Below, piece after piece: positions 19,171-28,848 of a stretch of DNA of 64,000 nt. Positions within the stretch are counted from its first letter, which is position 1. Each line of letters begins with the position of its first letter. The stretch is from JAPLHP01 sp963720375 (GTDB lineage: Bacteria; Chloroflexota; Dehalococcoidia; UBA2247; RBG-13-53-26). The stretch covers positions 1 through 64,000 of the forward strand of contig CAVRFM010000003.1 in NCBI GenBank assembly GCA_963720375.1. Direction: 5' to 3'. The translations under genes were made by a program, and so were the position numbers. The notes below the pieces were generated by a model. It searched no databases. It saw only the letters and a list, made by a program, of their open reading frames with translations, and was not told where the DNA came from.

Positions 19171-19234
19171 GGGGATGATGGTTACCACTGGTTCGGCAGA
19201 TGGATATTCGTAAGTACAACAGAGACGATATCCC
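19171..19234 (+). repeat. Dispersed 65-bp repeat family A, copy 3 of 4
   Basis: GGGGATGATGGTTACCACTG through GATATCCC. Almost identical to copy 1. It lies 31 bp beyond the 3' end of the marR gene, which is on the opposite strand. Confidence 0.9.
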
Positions 19235-19264
19235 CGAGGTTGGCGAGGAAGTAGTTCGCTCTCA

Positions 19265-19747
19265 CTAGAAGAGGGGATCACTGTAGGGGCCTGGTTGCAT
19301 CTGGCGGATTAGTTCAGCACCTCTGGCACGTAGTTTCTCGCAGATTGCGTTCATCGCCTCAAGCTCCTTCCTGGACAAGCATGAGGTTGCATTGCGGGCG
19401 GTTTTCTCACCCATTTGACGCTTGAATGCCTCCTCGCCTTTCTTCGTCAATGACACTCTGACCAAGTCCTTCCTATGCAGGTCTTTGGTTGTCTTTACAA
19501 GGCCTTGAGCCTCCATGCGGGTCAGCAGCGCAGAGACAGTGTGGGGTTGTCGATTAATAAGTCGGGAAAGCTTCATAGGCGTAAGTGGCTCTTTGGACGT
19601 CTTCAGAAAGTACAAAACACCTGCTTGAGGTATCGTGAGGCCGATTCGACCTAGCTCCAACTCTCTTGCTCTTTGCAGAGTCATGTGGGTGATGGCTATG
19701 TTCTCCCACACTCTTTCATTCTCGCTCAGTTCTGTCGAACCGGTCAT
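19265..19747 (-). CDS. MarR family transcriptional regulator
   Basis: A 160-residue winged-helix regulator with AAGGAG 6 nt before the ATG. The DNA-binding domain is seen in the order GLTIPQAGVLYFLKTSKEPL, MKLSRLINRQPHTVSALLTR (recognition helix) and LVKTTKDLHRKDLVRVSLT (wing with the conserved D-R-R/K-type residues), with dimerisation helices at both ends. MarR proteins usually repress a neighbouring efflux or stress gene on ligand binding. No obvious target is adjacent. The A+T-rich upstream region has repeated TTGTAATGTTT elements (19759-19769 and 19789-19801) that could be operators. Confidence 0.85.
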   Translation of the reverse strand: MTGSTELSENERVWENIAITHMTLQRARELELGRIGLTIPQAGVLYFLKTSKEPLTPMKLSRLINRQPHTVSALLTRMEAQGLVKTTKDLHRKDLVRVSLTKKGEEAFKRQMGEKTARNATSCLSRKELEAMNAICEKLRARGAELIRQMQPGPYSDPLF

Positions 19748-19903
19748 TTTAAGCTCCTTGTAATGTTTACTGCAACCATTTTCATCTCATTGTAATGTTT
19801 CTGTAATATTATTGTAGCATGGATCAAGCCCTTGTCAAGGTCACCTTGGATACATGAGGGGTAGACTGAAGTTCTACATGGCTATGGTGGGGTGACCAAC
19901 ATC

Positions 19904-19948
19904 AAGAAAGCCCACCTATGTCAGTGTTTCCACCAGATGGGCTTTCTT
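19904..19948. terminator. Strong hairpin, likely bidirectional terminator
   Basis: AAGAAAGCCCACCT pairs with AGATGGGCTTTCTT across a 17-nt loop: 13 Watson-Crick pairs and one G-U type pair. The stem ends in an A/T-rich segment on each side, as in bidirectional rho-independent terminators. It is placed to end transcription of the histidine kinase gene (minus strand) before marR. Confidence 0.6.
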
Positions 19949-20408
19949 AGAAAGGGGGGAACCCTCCCCTAGCTCAACCACAGACTCCAGTTGCCACAAC
20001 CCTGTGACAGCCCGTAAACAGATCTGCGGTTGTCTTATAAGACTACTGTTTGAATTTATCCCATTTTACCTAGTCTGTCAAGACTTTGACACAGGATGTA
20101 ATGAATACGTAATTCGTTGATTGGCATACCATGCGTCGGATATCTCTTCACCCCAACCTTGGTTTGGATACAAAAGGGACTTGATCACGTATCTTACCTA
20201 TGGCTTGTCCCACTCAAAGCAATACTAACTCCTGTAGCTTTAATTGAGACAACCCTCAACCACTGGCCTGCACTTCCACTTTCTGGCATGTTGATAGCAC
20301 ACAAGAAAGTGAATGGCGCTGCTATTTGTGAATTTATTAACCCTTTTAACCCTACTAACCCTATTTCTGGTGTGCAATATTGGAGAGATGATGAAGACAG
20401 CCTGAAGT
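19949..20408. other. Intergenic stretch of about 460 bp
   Basis: Nothing recognised. One + strand frame at 20117-20425 (102 codons from a TTG) contains a repetitive NPFNPTNPISG segment but no motif, and it overlaps the kinase 3' end, so I do not annotate it. Confidence 0.4.
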
Positions 20409-22434
20409 TTACGAGGCACTGTTGAGGTAAGAGTCAACCCTTCCAAGGCGAGGGGATCCGCGTTGTGGCTTACGCCTCTGCCTTTTAGCCTCAACAGGGA
20501 GGGTGAAGAAGAAGGTGGTAACTTGGCCAGGTTTTGACTCCAACCAGATCCTTCCGCCATTGGCTTCCTACAAGTCTCCGGCACACTAGGAGCCCCAGCC
20601 CGACCCCCTTGATGCCATCTGTTTCGGCCTGTCTTGTTCGCTGGAAGGGCTGAGAGAACTGGGCCTCGCCTCCAAGAGGTATGCCAGGGCCTTGGTCACG
20701 AACCTCCACTACTATATTCTTTCCCTCTTGTCTGGCAGACACCCGAACCTCGCCACCAGGTGAATACTTGACTGCATTCTCCACCAAGTTGTGAAGGATC
20801 CTTTCCAGCCTTATGCGGTCGGCGCGAAGCAGAGGGAGCGTCTTCGGCAAGTCTATGACAGTCTGGTGCATTGAAGAATGACGTCTTGCTTCATATATGG
20901 TCTTCTGGACAACATCTTCAAGCATTAGCGGCTCAAGTTGGAGAGTCAGTCTGTCTGCCTGATACTTGGAGAGTTCAAGCAGATTCTCCAAGATGTGTGA
21001 CAGTGAATCTGATGCAGAGGCTGCATCCTCAAGAAGACGGTGGGTTTCCTGCGGAGACAGACGTTTTGCTTCGGACAGGGCCGTGTTCACTGCCCCCATG
21101 ATCACGGTCAAGGGTGTGCGGAGTTCGTGAGACACCAGGCCGATGAATTGATCCTTGAGTTCATCGACTTTCTTCCGTTCTTCCATGTCTCGGATATAGA
21201 CAAGGATCTGAAAGTCGCCCTGCTTCGCGCCCTTCAGTTCCACCATCTTGGCCCACACAGGAACCTTCTGGCCATTGCGTTGTACCATCTCCATCTCTGC
21301 CTCAGCAAAACCATGCTGATCAATCTGACTCCTGAAAGATTGCCAGCCTCCAACCGGGACTCCACCCTTGTGACCACTCGGTTGACATCGGTACCTTTCA
21401 GTTCTTCCGTCATATATCCAAGTAATTTGCAGATGCCCGTGTTGCAGTCAACGATGTATCCTTGGGGATCGACAGAGATAATGCCATCGGGTGAAGCCTC
21501 CACCATGGTGCGGTATTTCTTCTCCGAAAGCTGCAGTGCTTCCTCAGCCTGCTTCTGGGCAGTGATATCCACTCCTACCCTTTGAAATCCAACTATGCTA
21601 CCATCCTTGTAGACTCGCCGATTATGTCCCTGCACCCAGGAGATATCACAGATCCAGGTAAGACCATGCGGCATTCCGATGGTTCGCTCAGGGAGCCTGA
21701 CATGAGCTTGCGGAGGTTCCCCATCGAGGCTGGCAAGTCCTCGGGATGGATGAAATCAGCAAACTTCTTTCCGATGAATTCCGAGGTACTGCGTCTCAAG
21801 AGCGACTCAAACATGGGGCTCATATAGGTAATGACGCCATTCTGGTCCACTGAATATACGACCGCATTAATGTTCTCCACCAAATGCCGATACTTCTCTT
21901 CTGATTTCCGCAACCCGTCTTCAGCCAGCTTGCGTCCACTGACATCCGTCACGAACGCCATTGAGGCTACCCTGCCATCGGTGGTCGTTGTGACTGCGCT
22001 AACTTCTACTGTTAGCACAGTGCCATCACGCTTCAAGAGCTTTGACTCGTAGACACTCGATACCCCTTTCCACTTTGCCTAAGTCGGTATCGTTCTGCTA
22101 CTAGTGGGAGACTGTCGGGGTGAATGATATCAGCCATGGCGATACCAAGCAGCTCGTCTTGGCCGTATCCCAGAGCGCTCTCAGCTGCCCGGTTCGCGAA
22201 CGTGATCACTCCCTCTTTACCATCAACATTCTGGAGAATCACTATTCCATGACCCGCTCGCTCAGCTGCTTGCACTATTAGTCTGTACCTGTCGTCAGAA
22301 TCCATCTTGGATCGCCTTTGATTTCTCTTGTTCTGCGATGCGTCTATGGCAGGCAAACCCAGTTCGGAGTTCTTATTCTCTGATTTACCCATTTCTCGTG
22401 GCTTACTTCCTGAGACCTTTCCAGACTGTTCCAT
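20409..22434 (-). pseudogene. Multi-PAS sensor histidine kinase, four frameshifts
   Basis: Start at the ATG at 22434, 6 nt after an AGGAGG. A Lys/Asn-rich leader is followed by three PAS/PAC units: RYRLIVQAAERAGHGIVIL, KYRHLVENINAVVYSVDQNG and KYRTMVEASPDGIISVDPQG. Next come the HisKA box LVSHELRTPLTV with the phosphorylatable His, then the HATPase with LVENAVKYSPGG, VRDQGPGIPLGG and GVGLGLLVCRRLV. The frame breaks near 22035, 21665, 21290 (each one base missing) and 20568 (one base extra). The real C-terminus, EANGGRIWLESKPGQVTTF and onward, ends at the TAA 20409-20411. Corrected length is 676 codons. No signal peptide or membrane helix, so it is a cytosolic sensor, perhaps of redox or small ligands. 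No response regulator is adjacent. Confidence 0.82.
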
Positions 22435-22611
22435 CACGGGCCTCCTCATGAGTTCTCGGTGTAGAGCCTAACTAGGGGACTGACAGCCCTGAGTCGACTG
22501 GCTGCAATTGTCCCATTGTCCACTTGTTTCTGCAAACCGATCGATGGCTCAGCCGAACCTAAGCTTAAATAGAAAGGCTTGCGTTCTTTTCTTGTTTTTT
22601 TCTGCTGGCTT

Positions 22612-22676
22612 GGGGTATGATGGTTACCACCGGTTCAGTAGACGGATATTCGTAAGTACAACAAAGACGACATCCC
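22612..22676 (+). repeat. Dispersed 65-bp repeat family A, copy 4 of 4
   Basis: GGGGTATGATGGTTACCACC through GACATCCC. The most divergent copy of the core, differing at about seven positions. It lies in the 371-bp gap between the kinase start and the 3' end of the RTX gene, a gap in which I see nothing else. Confidence 0.88.
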
Positions 22677-22805
22677 CATGTTCGTGCTGACTTCGCCGGT
22701 CGCAGTGCGCTGCCATTTCCTACAATAGGCAAGACCTACTCAAAGACCTTCCCATTTGACTACTGAGGCAGGTCCGAATTATACGGTCGTCACCAACTTT
22801 CGCCA

Positions 22806-24827
22806 TCAATACATGGGTCGAAGGGGAAGGCCCAAGAAGCTCCGCATGCCATTTTCCGTGAATATGGTGAGGTTGTTCACGTTCGGAGGCGTAGCAGGGT
22901 TATTGTCGTTGTCCCAGGGGATGCCGTCGAACGGGAGCCCCATCGCCTGCTGCTCCAAGTTCCGCACAAAAGTCGCAGAGTAGCCAGGCTGGGCCGTTCC
23001 CGTTGCCGCGTTGTAGGCGTGGACCATTTCATGATAGAGCCCGACAATGGGCGGCCTTATTTCCCAGTCAAGACTACCATCGTACAAATTGCCCTTGCTG
23101 GGGTTGTAGTTGATTTGACTGCCGGAGCCCAGCCCCTTCGTTCCATTTGCATTCAGGAATGCACCATCCCAATTGTCGAAATTGATGGTGTTGCTGAGTG
23201 AGGTTTGACTGATATCCACCACTTGTGAGCTGTCATCGATGGCTGCGAGCATGCTCCGTCCGATGGGAACAGAGAGCAGCGCCTCCAGGTCAGACTCCAC
23301 GCGCATCTGGAAGTCAGCGTCACCGATGATGGTGATTGTACTGCCGGGCTCACTTCCCAGGGAGTTAGTGGTCGAGAGGTCTACGATCACTACGCCGTCA
23401 CCGGAGATTCTGCGATCATCAGTTTGCGCGTACACGCGGCTGTCGCGGCTGCCGTGACTCCCGGCGTAGGAGTCGATACCATGCCCACCGGCAAGCAGGT
23501 CGTCACCTCCACCACCATGCAGATGATCGTTTCCTGAGCCGCCAAAAAGAATGTCGTTGCCGTGGTTGCCGGATATATCGTCATCGCCGGAGCCACCATC
23601 CATGTAGTCGTTCCCGGTTCCGCCGTACATCGAGTCATTGCCATCAAGGCCATACATGACATCGTCGCCGGGGCCTCCATCAAGGTGGTCGTCGCCACGC
23701 CCGCCCTCGAGATAGTCCCGGCCATCACCCCCGATGAGCACGTCGTTGCCGTCGCCTCCTTGTATAACGTCGTTGCCGGAGCCTCCGTCTATCAGATCAT
23801 TCCCCGGACCACCGTCTACCCAATCATTTCCGTCTCCTGCATTGATCGCATCGTTGCCCGAGCCACCAACAATTTGGTCGTCTCCGTTATTACCATAGAT
23901 GATGTCGTTGCCGTCTCCCGCATCGATGTAGTCACTACCATCTCCACCGTATATGGAGTCGCCACCAGGCCCACCGAAGAGATTGTCGTCTCCTTCGCCA
24001 CCCAGGATCACGTTATTACCATCGCCGCCATCGACACTGTCATTGCCGGCTCCCGCATCGATGTAATCATCACCGGAGCCACCGAGAATCTGATCATCCC
24101 CCCGGCCAGTGAAGACTCTGTCGTTTCCCTCTCCGGCATCTACCATCAGATTGCAGGTCACGCTGTCATCAGCAGTGATAACGTCATTGCCGGCACCTCC
24201 CGCAATGATAAGGTCTTGTACTTCTTCCTGGGAGAAAGTCTGGGAGAAAGTCGTGCGGCGCCCATTGAGACTGACTGTGAGGCTCCCATCACCGTTCTGA
24301 TGAATTAGTATCGAGTCGTTCCCCCCGGTGCCCCAGAACCATATGTAGCTATTGTCCTGTGCGGCGGGTTGGGTCAGCATATATTCGCGCTGCCATTCCG
24401 GAGAGCCCAAGTCAGACATTGGATTTGGCCCGCCGTATTCCACATAAGGGAGGCCAAGATCAGCAGGATTATGTTCCACCACAGCATCATTGGCTCCGCC
24501 GTTGTCTGTGCCAGCACTGCCGCCTACGTTGCTATCTGTGCTGACCATGCGGCTGTCATTTCCAGCAGAGACGTCAGACTGCTGCACCTCCTGCTGGACA
24601 CGAGTTGCGGCCTCTGTATTGATACTCACCGCAAGGGTTCCATCAGGGTTCTGTTGAATCTGAGCCACGTCGTTCCCAAGCGCAACCCAGGTCGAAATGT
24701 TTGGCTCTGGGTATTCAAGTGACTGTGCCGGGTCTTCTTGTTGCTGGGCAACGACCGGCCTGGCATCAACGTATATGAGAGCAAGCAGTAGAGCACAAGC
24801 GCAGACGAGGCAGCGTATGGCCTTCAT
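22806..24827 (-). CDS. Secreted RTX-repeat protein with a C-terminal M91-like (NleD-type) metalloprotease domain
   Basis: A 673-residue protein with GGGGGGG 6 nt before the ATG and a signal peptide (CLVCACALLLALIYVDA). Residues about 215-450 are some 25 calcium-binding nonapeptides of the form GGxGxDxxx (GSGDDYIDA, GDGNDWVDG and so on), which fold outside the cell when calcium binds. The C-terminal domain has the zinc-binding HEMVH at residues 599-603, then LEQQAMGLPFDG and TENGMRSFLGLPLRPMY. This order matches peptidase family M91, known from the effector NleD. Predicted to be an exported, calcium-stabilised protease or toxin-like enzyme. No RTX-specific type I exporter is in the window and the Sec-type signal argues for ordinary secretion. 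Confidence 0.78.
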   Translation of the reverse strand: MKAIRCLVCACALLLALIYVDARPVVAQQQEDPAQSLEYPEPNISTWVALGNDVAQIQQNPDGTLAVSINTEAATRVQQEVQQSDVSAGNDSRMVSTDSNVGGSAGTDNGGANDAVVEHNPADLGLPYVEYGGPNPMSDLGSPEWQREYMLTQPAAQDNSYIWFWGTGGNDSILIHQNGDGSLTVSLNGRRTTFSQTFSQEEVQDLIIAGGAGNDVITADDSVTCNLMVDAGEGNDRVFTGRGDDQILGGSGDDYIDAGAGNDSVDGGDGNNVILGGEGDDNLFGGPGGDSIYGGDGSDYIDAGDGNDIIYGNNGDDQIVGGSGNDAINAGDGNDWVDGGPGNDLIDGGSGNDVIQGGDGNDVLIGGDGRDYLEGGRGDDHLDGGPGDDVMYGLDGNDSMYGGTGNDYMDGGSGDDDISGNHGNDILFGGSGNDHLHGGGGDDLLAGGHGIDSYAGSHGSRDSRVYAQTDDRRISGDGVVIVDLSTTNSLGSEPGSTITIIGDADFQMRVESDLEALLSVPIGRSMLAAIDDSSQVVDISQTSLSNTINFDNWDGAFLNANGTKGLGSGSQINYNPSKGNLYDGSLDWEIRPPIVGLYHEMVHAYNAATGTAQPGYSATFVRNLEQQAMGLPFDGIPWDNDNNPATPPNVNNLTIFTENGMRSFLGLPLRPMY

Positions 24828-25056
24828 TGAATTCCCCCCCTCAATGACATTTGAACTTGACGTGTCCAGTCGAGGTTAGACGAGCCCCGATAAGACAATC
24901 ATGGATAGCAAATGCGGGGCAAGAGAAAAGACTTCGTTCTCCAACCCGGCAATAGAGATTGTACCATGAAGCACCATGGGCATCTAGCATCATAGAGTGA
25001 CAATCCGTCAGATTGTTACTGTTATGGACTTCTGTGCGCGCTTCAGCTTGAATGTG

Positions 25057-25371
25057 TCAGCGCTTATATTTCCTCGCCTTAACCGTGATGTGTTCTTTAT
25101 GAATATTGAGTCTCTCACTGAGCTCATTAGCAAACTTCTGGGCATCTGACTTCCTCTCGAAGAGCATTAGCGGGATGCCATGCTTCTCCTCGGTCTTCCC
25201 ATTAAACTCGGTGATGTGTTTGCCGATGAAAGCTATCAGGTCTTCATCCCTTTCCGGCCCTAAGTCCTTGGTGATGTAAACCTCGTGAAAGGCCTTATAG
25301 CCTGGAGTGAAGCCTTCTTTAGGCCGCCACTTGCGTATTCTTCTTTCCGGATGTTCTGTATGTTCTTTCAT
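25057..25371 (-). CDS. Conserved-looking small hypothetical protein
   Basis: A 104-residue soluble protein with a strong AAGGAGGGGT ribosome site. Rich in charged residues (RRIRKWRPKEGF, GPERDEDLIAFIGKHI, RKSDAQKFANELSERL, ending VKARKYKR). The pattern suggests an alpha/beta fold with a basic C-terminus. I do not recognise a family. It follows PAC2 in the same direction with a gap of about 50 bp and may share its transcript. Confidence 0.6.
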   Translation of the reverse strand: MKEHTEHPERRIRKWRPKEGFTPGYKAFHEVYITKDLGPERDEDLIAFIGKHITEFNGKTEEKHGIPLMLFERKSDAQKFANELSERLNIHKEHITVKARKYKR

Positions 25372-25423
25372 ACCCCTCCTTGACTAAGGTCGAGCGCAAC
25401 AGAAGCTATGTAGCCATCACACA

Positions 25424-26311
25424 TCAACCCTGGCTGAACCGTCTACTCAAATCCTGAAGAAGTTGCTCCAACTCGGGTGATAGCTTGCTCTCGCCCTTCG
25501 TTTTATTGACTCGGGAGTCGTAGTTGGCTTCCAGATATTCCAGAATAGGCCTGTATCTGGGTTCTTGCTGCATCATCTGTTCAGCCACCTGGCTAACCGA
25601 ATCCGCCTGTTCCTTCGCTGTGTCGAGGTCCTCCTGGACCACGGGAAAACCGTAGAGTGAGCTGAGCATCTGCATGAGTGTTGTCTGGCCCCTGTAGTCA
25701 TTCTCTATGGTGAGATACTGCGGCAAATGGACCATGAGGCTGAGAGTCTCTATGCCCATTTGGGATGCGTTCTGTGATAATAGGAGCGCAATTGTAGTTG
25801 GGCCGACGTATTCGCTTGGCAGCACCTTTGCTGTCTCGACCTCGTTCTGGAGCTTCAGGTTACTTCCCGTCCCGGTGACCAGCAACGGCCTGGTGTGGGG
25901 CACCATATCGTACATTGCGCCGAGGAGACAGTACCTCTTGACCCCGAATCTCTTGAACAACTTCAGTATGGAATCGATATATGTTTCGGCCAGCATATGG
26001 GGTTCAAGGAGCCTGAGGAAAAGGAAATCATTTCTGCCATCCAGCTTGGCGTAGGCGATGGTGGTATTGGGTATCTCTAGCTCACGGCGACCCTCCTTGA
26101 GGTAGATGGTGGGACGGTAGCGGGTAAAGTCGAAGAAGTTGCCTGGCCTGGCCAGCCTGCCCAATTCCAAAGCCTTCAGCTGTGACTCAAGACGGGACAG
26201 TGTCAGGGTTCCCACGTTCCCAACATCAATCCAAGGCCGGAGAATTGCCAAAGCGTGTGGCTCTCTCAGTTCGGGCATTGGCTCATTGAGTTCAAAGGCC
26301 CCTAGTCTCAT
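25424..26311 (-). CDS. PAC2 family protein
   Basis: A 295-residue protein with PAC2 (proteasome-assembly-chaperone 2-like) features: an early ALAILRPWIDVGNVGTLTL segment, LLEPHMLAETYIDSILKL, GVKRYCLLGAMYDMVPHTRP, and EYVGPTTIALLLSQNASQMG, then VHLPQYLTIENDYRG. The C-terminal 70 residues are helical (SVSQVAEQMMQQE, SPELEQLLQDLSRRF). Bacterial and archaeal PAC2 proteins are of unknown function; some have been linked to ATP-grasp or proteasome-like systems. No proteasome genes are visible here. Confidence 0.8.
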   Translation of the reverse strand: MRLGAFELNEPMPELREPHALAILRPWIDVGNVGTLTLSRLESQLKALELGRLARPGNFFDFTRYRPTIYLKEGRRELEIPNTTIAYAKLDGRNDFLFLRLLEPHMLAETYIDSILKLFKRFGVKRYCLLGAMYDMVPHTRPLLVTGTGSNLKLQNEVETAKVLPSEYVGPTTIALLLSQNASQMGIETLSLMVHLPQYLTIENDYRGQTTLMQMLSSLYGFPVVQEDLDTAKEQADSVSQVAEQMMQQEPRYRPILEYLEANYDSRVNKTKGESKLSPELEQLLQDLSRRFSQG

Positions 26312-26543
26312 AATTACATCCTATCAAGAAACAGGAGTCTAAACAAAACACCAGCTTGTTGTCCCGGGCTGCAACCGCCGTACACCCGACCTGGAGCCTA
26401 CTGTATGGTGTGTCGAAAACCAGGAAGACCGGAGTTGCTTCCACAGCTATCCTCAGCAACTGCAAGGTTGTCTCCATTCTTGCTTGATATGCCTGTACTG
26501 GAGATATATCATTTGAAGCCATACTTTTAATTAGGAGAGGGAA

Positions 26544-26879
26544 ATGAGCTGGATTTACTTGATTGTCGCCATTATTGCGGAAGTCATAGGCACCGCGGCC
26601 ATGAAATCGTCCCATGGTTTCACCAAGGTTGTGCCTTCGATCCTGATGTTAGCTTTCTATGGGCTTAGCTTCGCTTTTCTAACCCTTGCTGTGAAGAAAA
26701 TCGACGTGAGCATTGGATACGCGATATGGGCTGGGGTAGCAACCGCTCTTGTAGCCACGGTCGGTGTCCTTTATTTCAAGGAGCCTGTTACCATAATAAA
26801 GATAGTCTCGATAGCACTTATTGTGCTGGGCGTGATCGGTCTAACATTGGCAGACCCGCACCTCAACCATGCCGGCTAG
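26544..26879 (+). CDS. Small multidrug resistance (SMR) family exporter
   Basis: A 111-residue protein with four membrane helices and an AGGAGAGGG ribosome site. The essential membrane-embedded glutamate is Glu13 in AIIAEVIGTAAMKSS, equivalent to Glu14 of EmrE. The family's KKIDVSIGYAIWAGVATAL (helices 2-3) and FKEPVTIIKIVSIALIVLGV (helix 4) follow. Works as a dual-topology homodimer exchanging protons for cations such as quaternary ammonium or guanidinium. I looked for a guanidine riboswitch in the 230-bp leader and saw none, so the substrate is open. Confidence 0.9.
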   Translation: MSWIYLIVAIIAEVIGTAAMKSSHGFTKVVPSILMLAFYGLSFAFLTLAVKKIDVSIGYAIWAGVATALVATVGVLYFKEPVTIIKIVSIALIVLGVIGLTLADPHLNHAG

Positions 26880-27279
26880 CTCCCGGAAGGACAACCCTGG
26901 ATCCTGGTTATGAACTCCTGAAAGGCATACACAATCAGCCACATTCTGGAATAGGTAGCGTGTTGCCCTCCGACCGGGCAGGACTGGCTGCATATGAACA
27001 TAGGCTGAGAGGCATTGATATACGAGACGCAGATCAAATGTCCGGCGCCCGGGTCTCCTGATGGTGTAATCATCCCCCAACTGGTAAACTGGATAAGCAG
27101 AGAAGTGCAATCTTATGAAGAGTGAGGCACCAGAGACCGGAAGGTTGCGGATTTCCAGTGCGCAACCGGTTGTGCTTCACCAGGCATGCCATGCCGCAGC
27201 TGCCCACTTGCTTCATCAATCACCGATTTGCTCCACTGGCAGTAGTCCAAAGAAAGACCGGACGTGAACCCCACCCTCA
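26880..27279. other. Intergenic stretch of about 400 bp
   Basis: Several short frames on both strands, none with features of a gene. No repeat shared with other parts of the window was seen. Confidence 0.4.
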
Positions 27280-27652
27280 GTCAAGGCTGTTATTGTCGTC
27301 ACATTTGCGCTGTTGTTCTATTCAGTCGCAGTGGTGACTGAGCAAAGGAAGTCGCTGATATCGAAGCGGGTCCTATTCTTCCTGACCGGTGGGGTATGTC
27401 TTGATATAACCTCGACTATCCTGATGATACTGGGGATCTCAGAAGACTCCTCTGACGGTTCATGGCGTCATCGGATACACTGCGCTTCTGGCAATGCTCA
27501 TCGATGCGGCGCTGATTTGGAGATGCTGGCTCAGCAATGGAAATGGATCTCATGTACCCCGAAGCCTGAATATTTACACCAGAATCGCCTTTGGCTGGTG
27601 GGTAGTTGCCTATATTGCCGGTGCTATTATTTCCGTTACACTGGAACGCTGA
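27280..27652 (+). pseudogene. HsmA/TIGR03987-like small membrane protein, frameshifted
   Basis: Two frames together make one four-helix membrane protein. The first half reads VIVVTFALLFYSVAVVTEQR and LTGGVCLDITSTILMILGIS. The second, in the next frame, reads KTPLTVHGVIGYTALLAMLI, then ALIWRCWL, RSLNIYTRIAFGWWVVAY and IAGAIISVTLER before the TGA at 27652. This order matches the HsmA-like family of about 120 residues. One extra base near 27440 explains the break. No clear start codon is visible: a stop lies in frame just before 27267, so the 5' end is also damaged or uses an unusual start. Role uncertain. Confidence 0.65.
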
Positions 27653-27739
27653 CACGCCTATCTAAATGACGACTCCAACAGCCTGGTCAGGACCGTTAGT
27701 CAACATCATGGCTTCTTGTGCAATTACCCTGGTCTCTGG

Positions 27740-28651
27740 TTATCCTATTTCCCTCTTCAGTTTCTTCGACGGATTTTGAAATTCACAGGGCACTTTGGTT
27801 TGACATAAGCCACAACCGGCTACGCTCCTATCGTTATCATACCCGTCTTTGAAAACGGCAAAGTAGCCGATATCGTCCAAATACTGTCCGCATCTATACT
27901 TATCGTGACCCCGCTCTGTTATAGCCCCTGCCGGGCAGCGATTCATGCAGGCTCTGCACTTAATCCCCAGATAGAAGAGACAGTTTGAGTATGGGCTCTT
28001 GGCTGTCCTGGGGCTTGCCGGGATCGGTAAGTCAGTGACCACACTGCCGCAACGGTGAGCGATACCGCACTCGGTGATGAGGCCGTCGGAAAGGCTGAAC
28101 GTACCGTGCCCGGCAGCATAGGCAATGTGCCGCTCAGACCAGTTGGAGTACAGCCCCTTCTCATTAGCATCTATCTTGAAATATGGTTGCAGCGCTGGTG
28201 CTACTGCCAGGTATCCGAACTCGGCGAGGTTTTCCGCCACATATGCCCGCAATTTCTCATTAGACTTTTCACCATACCAGCGCGTATGAGACCAAGGACG
28301 ACTGGGAACACGCGTCTCCATGCGATTAGATTTACGGGTTTCCTCCGCAATCGGTAAGATCCAGCTTATCACCGAAAGATGCGCCGGCATATCCTTCGGA
28401 CTTTTGTTATAGGCCTTAGCCAATGCTTCACGAGGGGTAAGGTGGGCAGGGCCAATAATGCCTTTGTATTCGGTGAAGATCGGATCATCGCCATCGGCAA
28501 ACTTCACCAGCGGCTCAGCCCAAATAGTGTAGTCTTTCATGAACGACAGCCGGTTAGCCGGACTGGTGCGCACAAACTGTTTGATGTCCTGTTCAATGAA
28601 CCGGGCCGGGTTGGTTTGCAGTTGTTCCTTCGTTCTTACTGGCTGGCTCAT
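27740..28651 (-). CDS. QueG-like double 4Fe-4S protein (epoxyqueuosine reductase/reductive dehalogenase-related)
   Basis: A 303-residue cytosolic protein with no Tat signal. The middle has the corrinoid-protein-like pattern RPWSHTRWYGEKSNEKL, FGYLAVAP, SERHIAYAAGHGTFSLSDGL and ITECGIAHRCGSVVTDL, close to QueG and reductive dehalogenases. Two ferredoxin-type cluster motifs follow: CRACMNRCPAGAI and CGLCQTKVPC. The second lacks the usual fourth spacing of QueG. The gene is monocistronic and its true substrate is unknown. The protein is shorter than QueG (about 350-380) and has no HEAT-repeat C-terminus. Confidence 0.75.
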   Translation of the reverse strand: MSQPVRTKEQLQTNPARFIEQDIKQFVRTSPANRLSFMKDYTIWAEPLVKFADGDDPIFTEYKGIIGPAHLTPREALAKAYNKSPKDMPAHLSVISWILPIAEETRKSNRMETRVPSRPWSHTRWYGEKSNEKLRAYVAENLAEFGYLAVAPALQPYFKIDANEKGLYSNWSERHIAYAAGHGTFSLSDGLITECGIAHRCGSVVTDLPIPASPRTAKSPYSNCLFYLGIKCRACMNRCPAGAITERGHDKYRCGQYLDDIGYFAVFKDGYDNDRSVAGCGLCQTKVPCEFQNPSKKLKREIG

Positions 28652-28848
28652 TCGACCCTACTTACACCTTAGCCTTAGCTTGTTCTTGTCTTTTATTATA
28701 TTCTCCTGTGGAGTATTTCAAAACGAATTGCGTCTCACCATACACTTACATTTGCTTGTTGCTACCCGTTGGACTTTCTGACGTGATGTGTAGGATGCGT
28801 GAGATGACCTCAGGCCTGGTTACTTAGTCTTGCAGATGGATAGATGGC

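Noticed and set aside
20117..20425. 102-codon + strand frame from TTG
   Set aside because: No motif, overlaps the corrected 3' end of the kinase gene on the other strand.
23562..24308. 248-codon + strand frame rich in Val and Ile opposite the RTX gene
   Set aside because: The antisense of GGxGxD repeats gives a periodic frame automatically; no start signal and no family.
26312..26543. Guanidine riboswitch before the SMR gene
   Set aside because: I looked for the paired ACGR-loop hairpins of the mini-ykkC class and the ykkC core and found neither.
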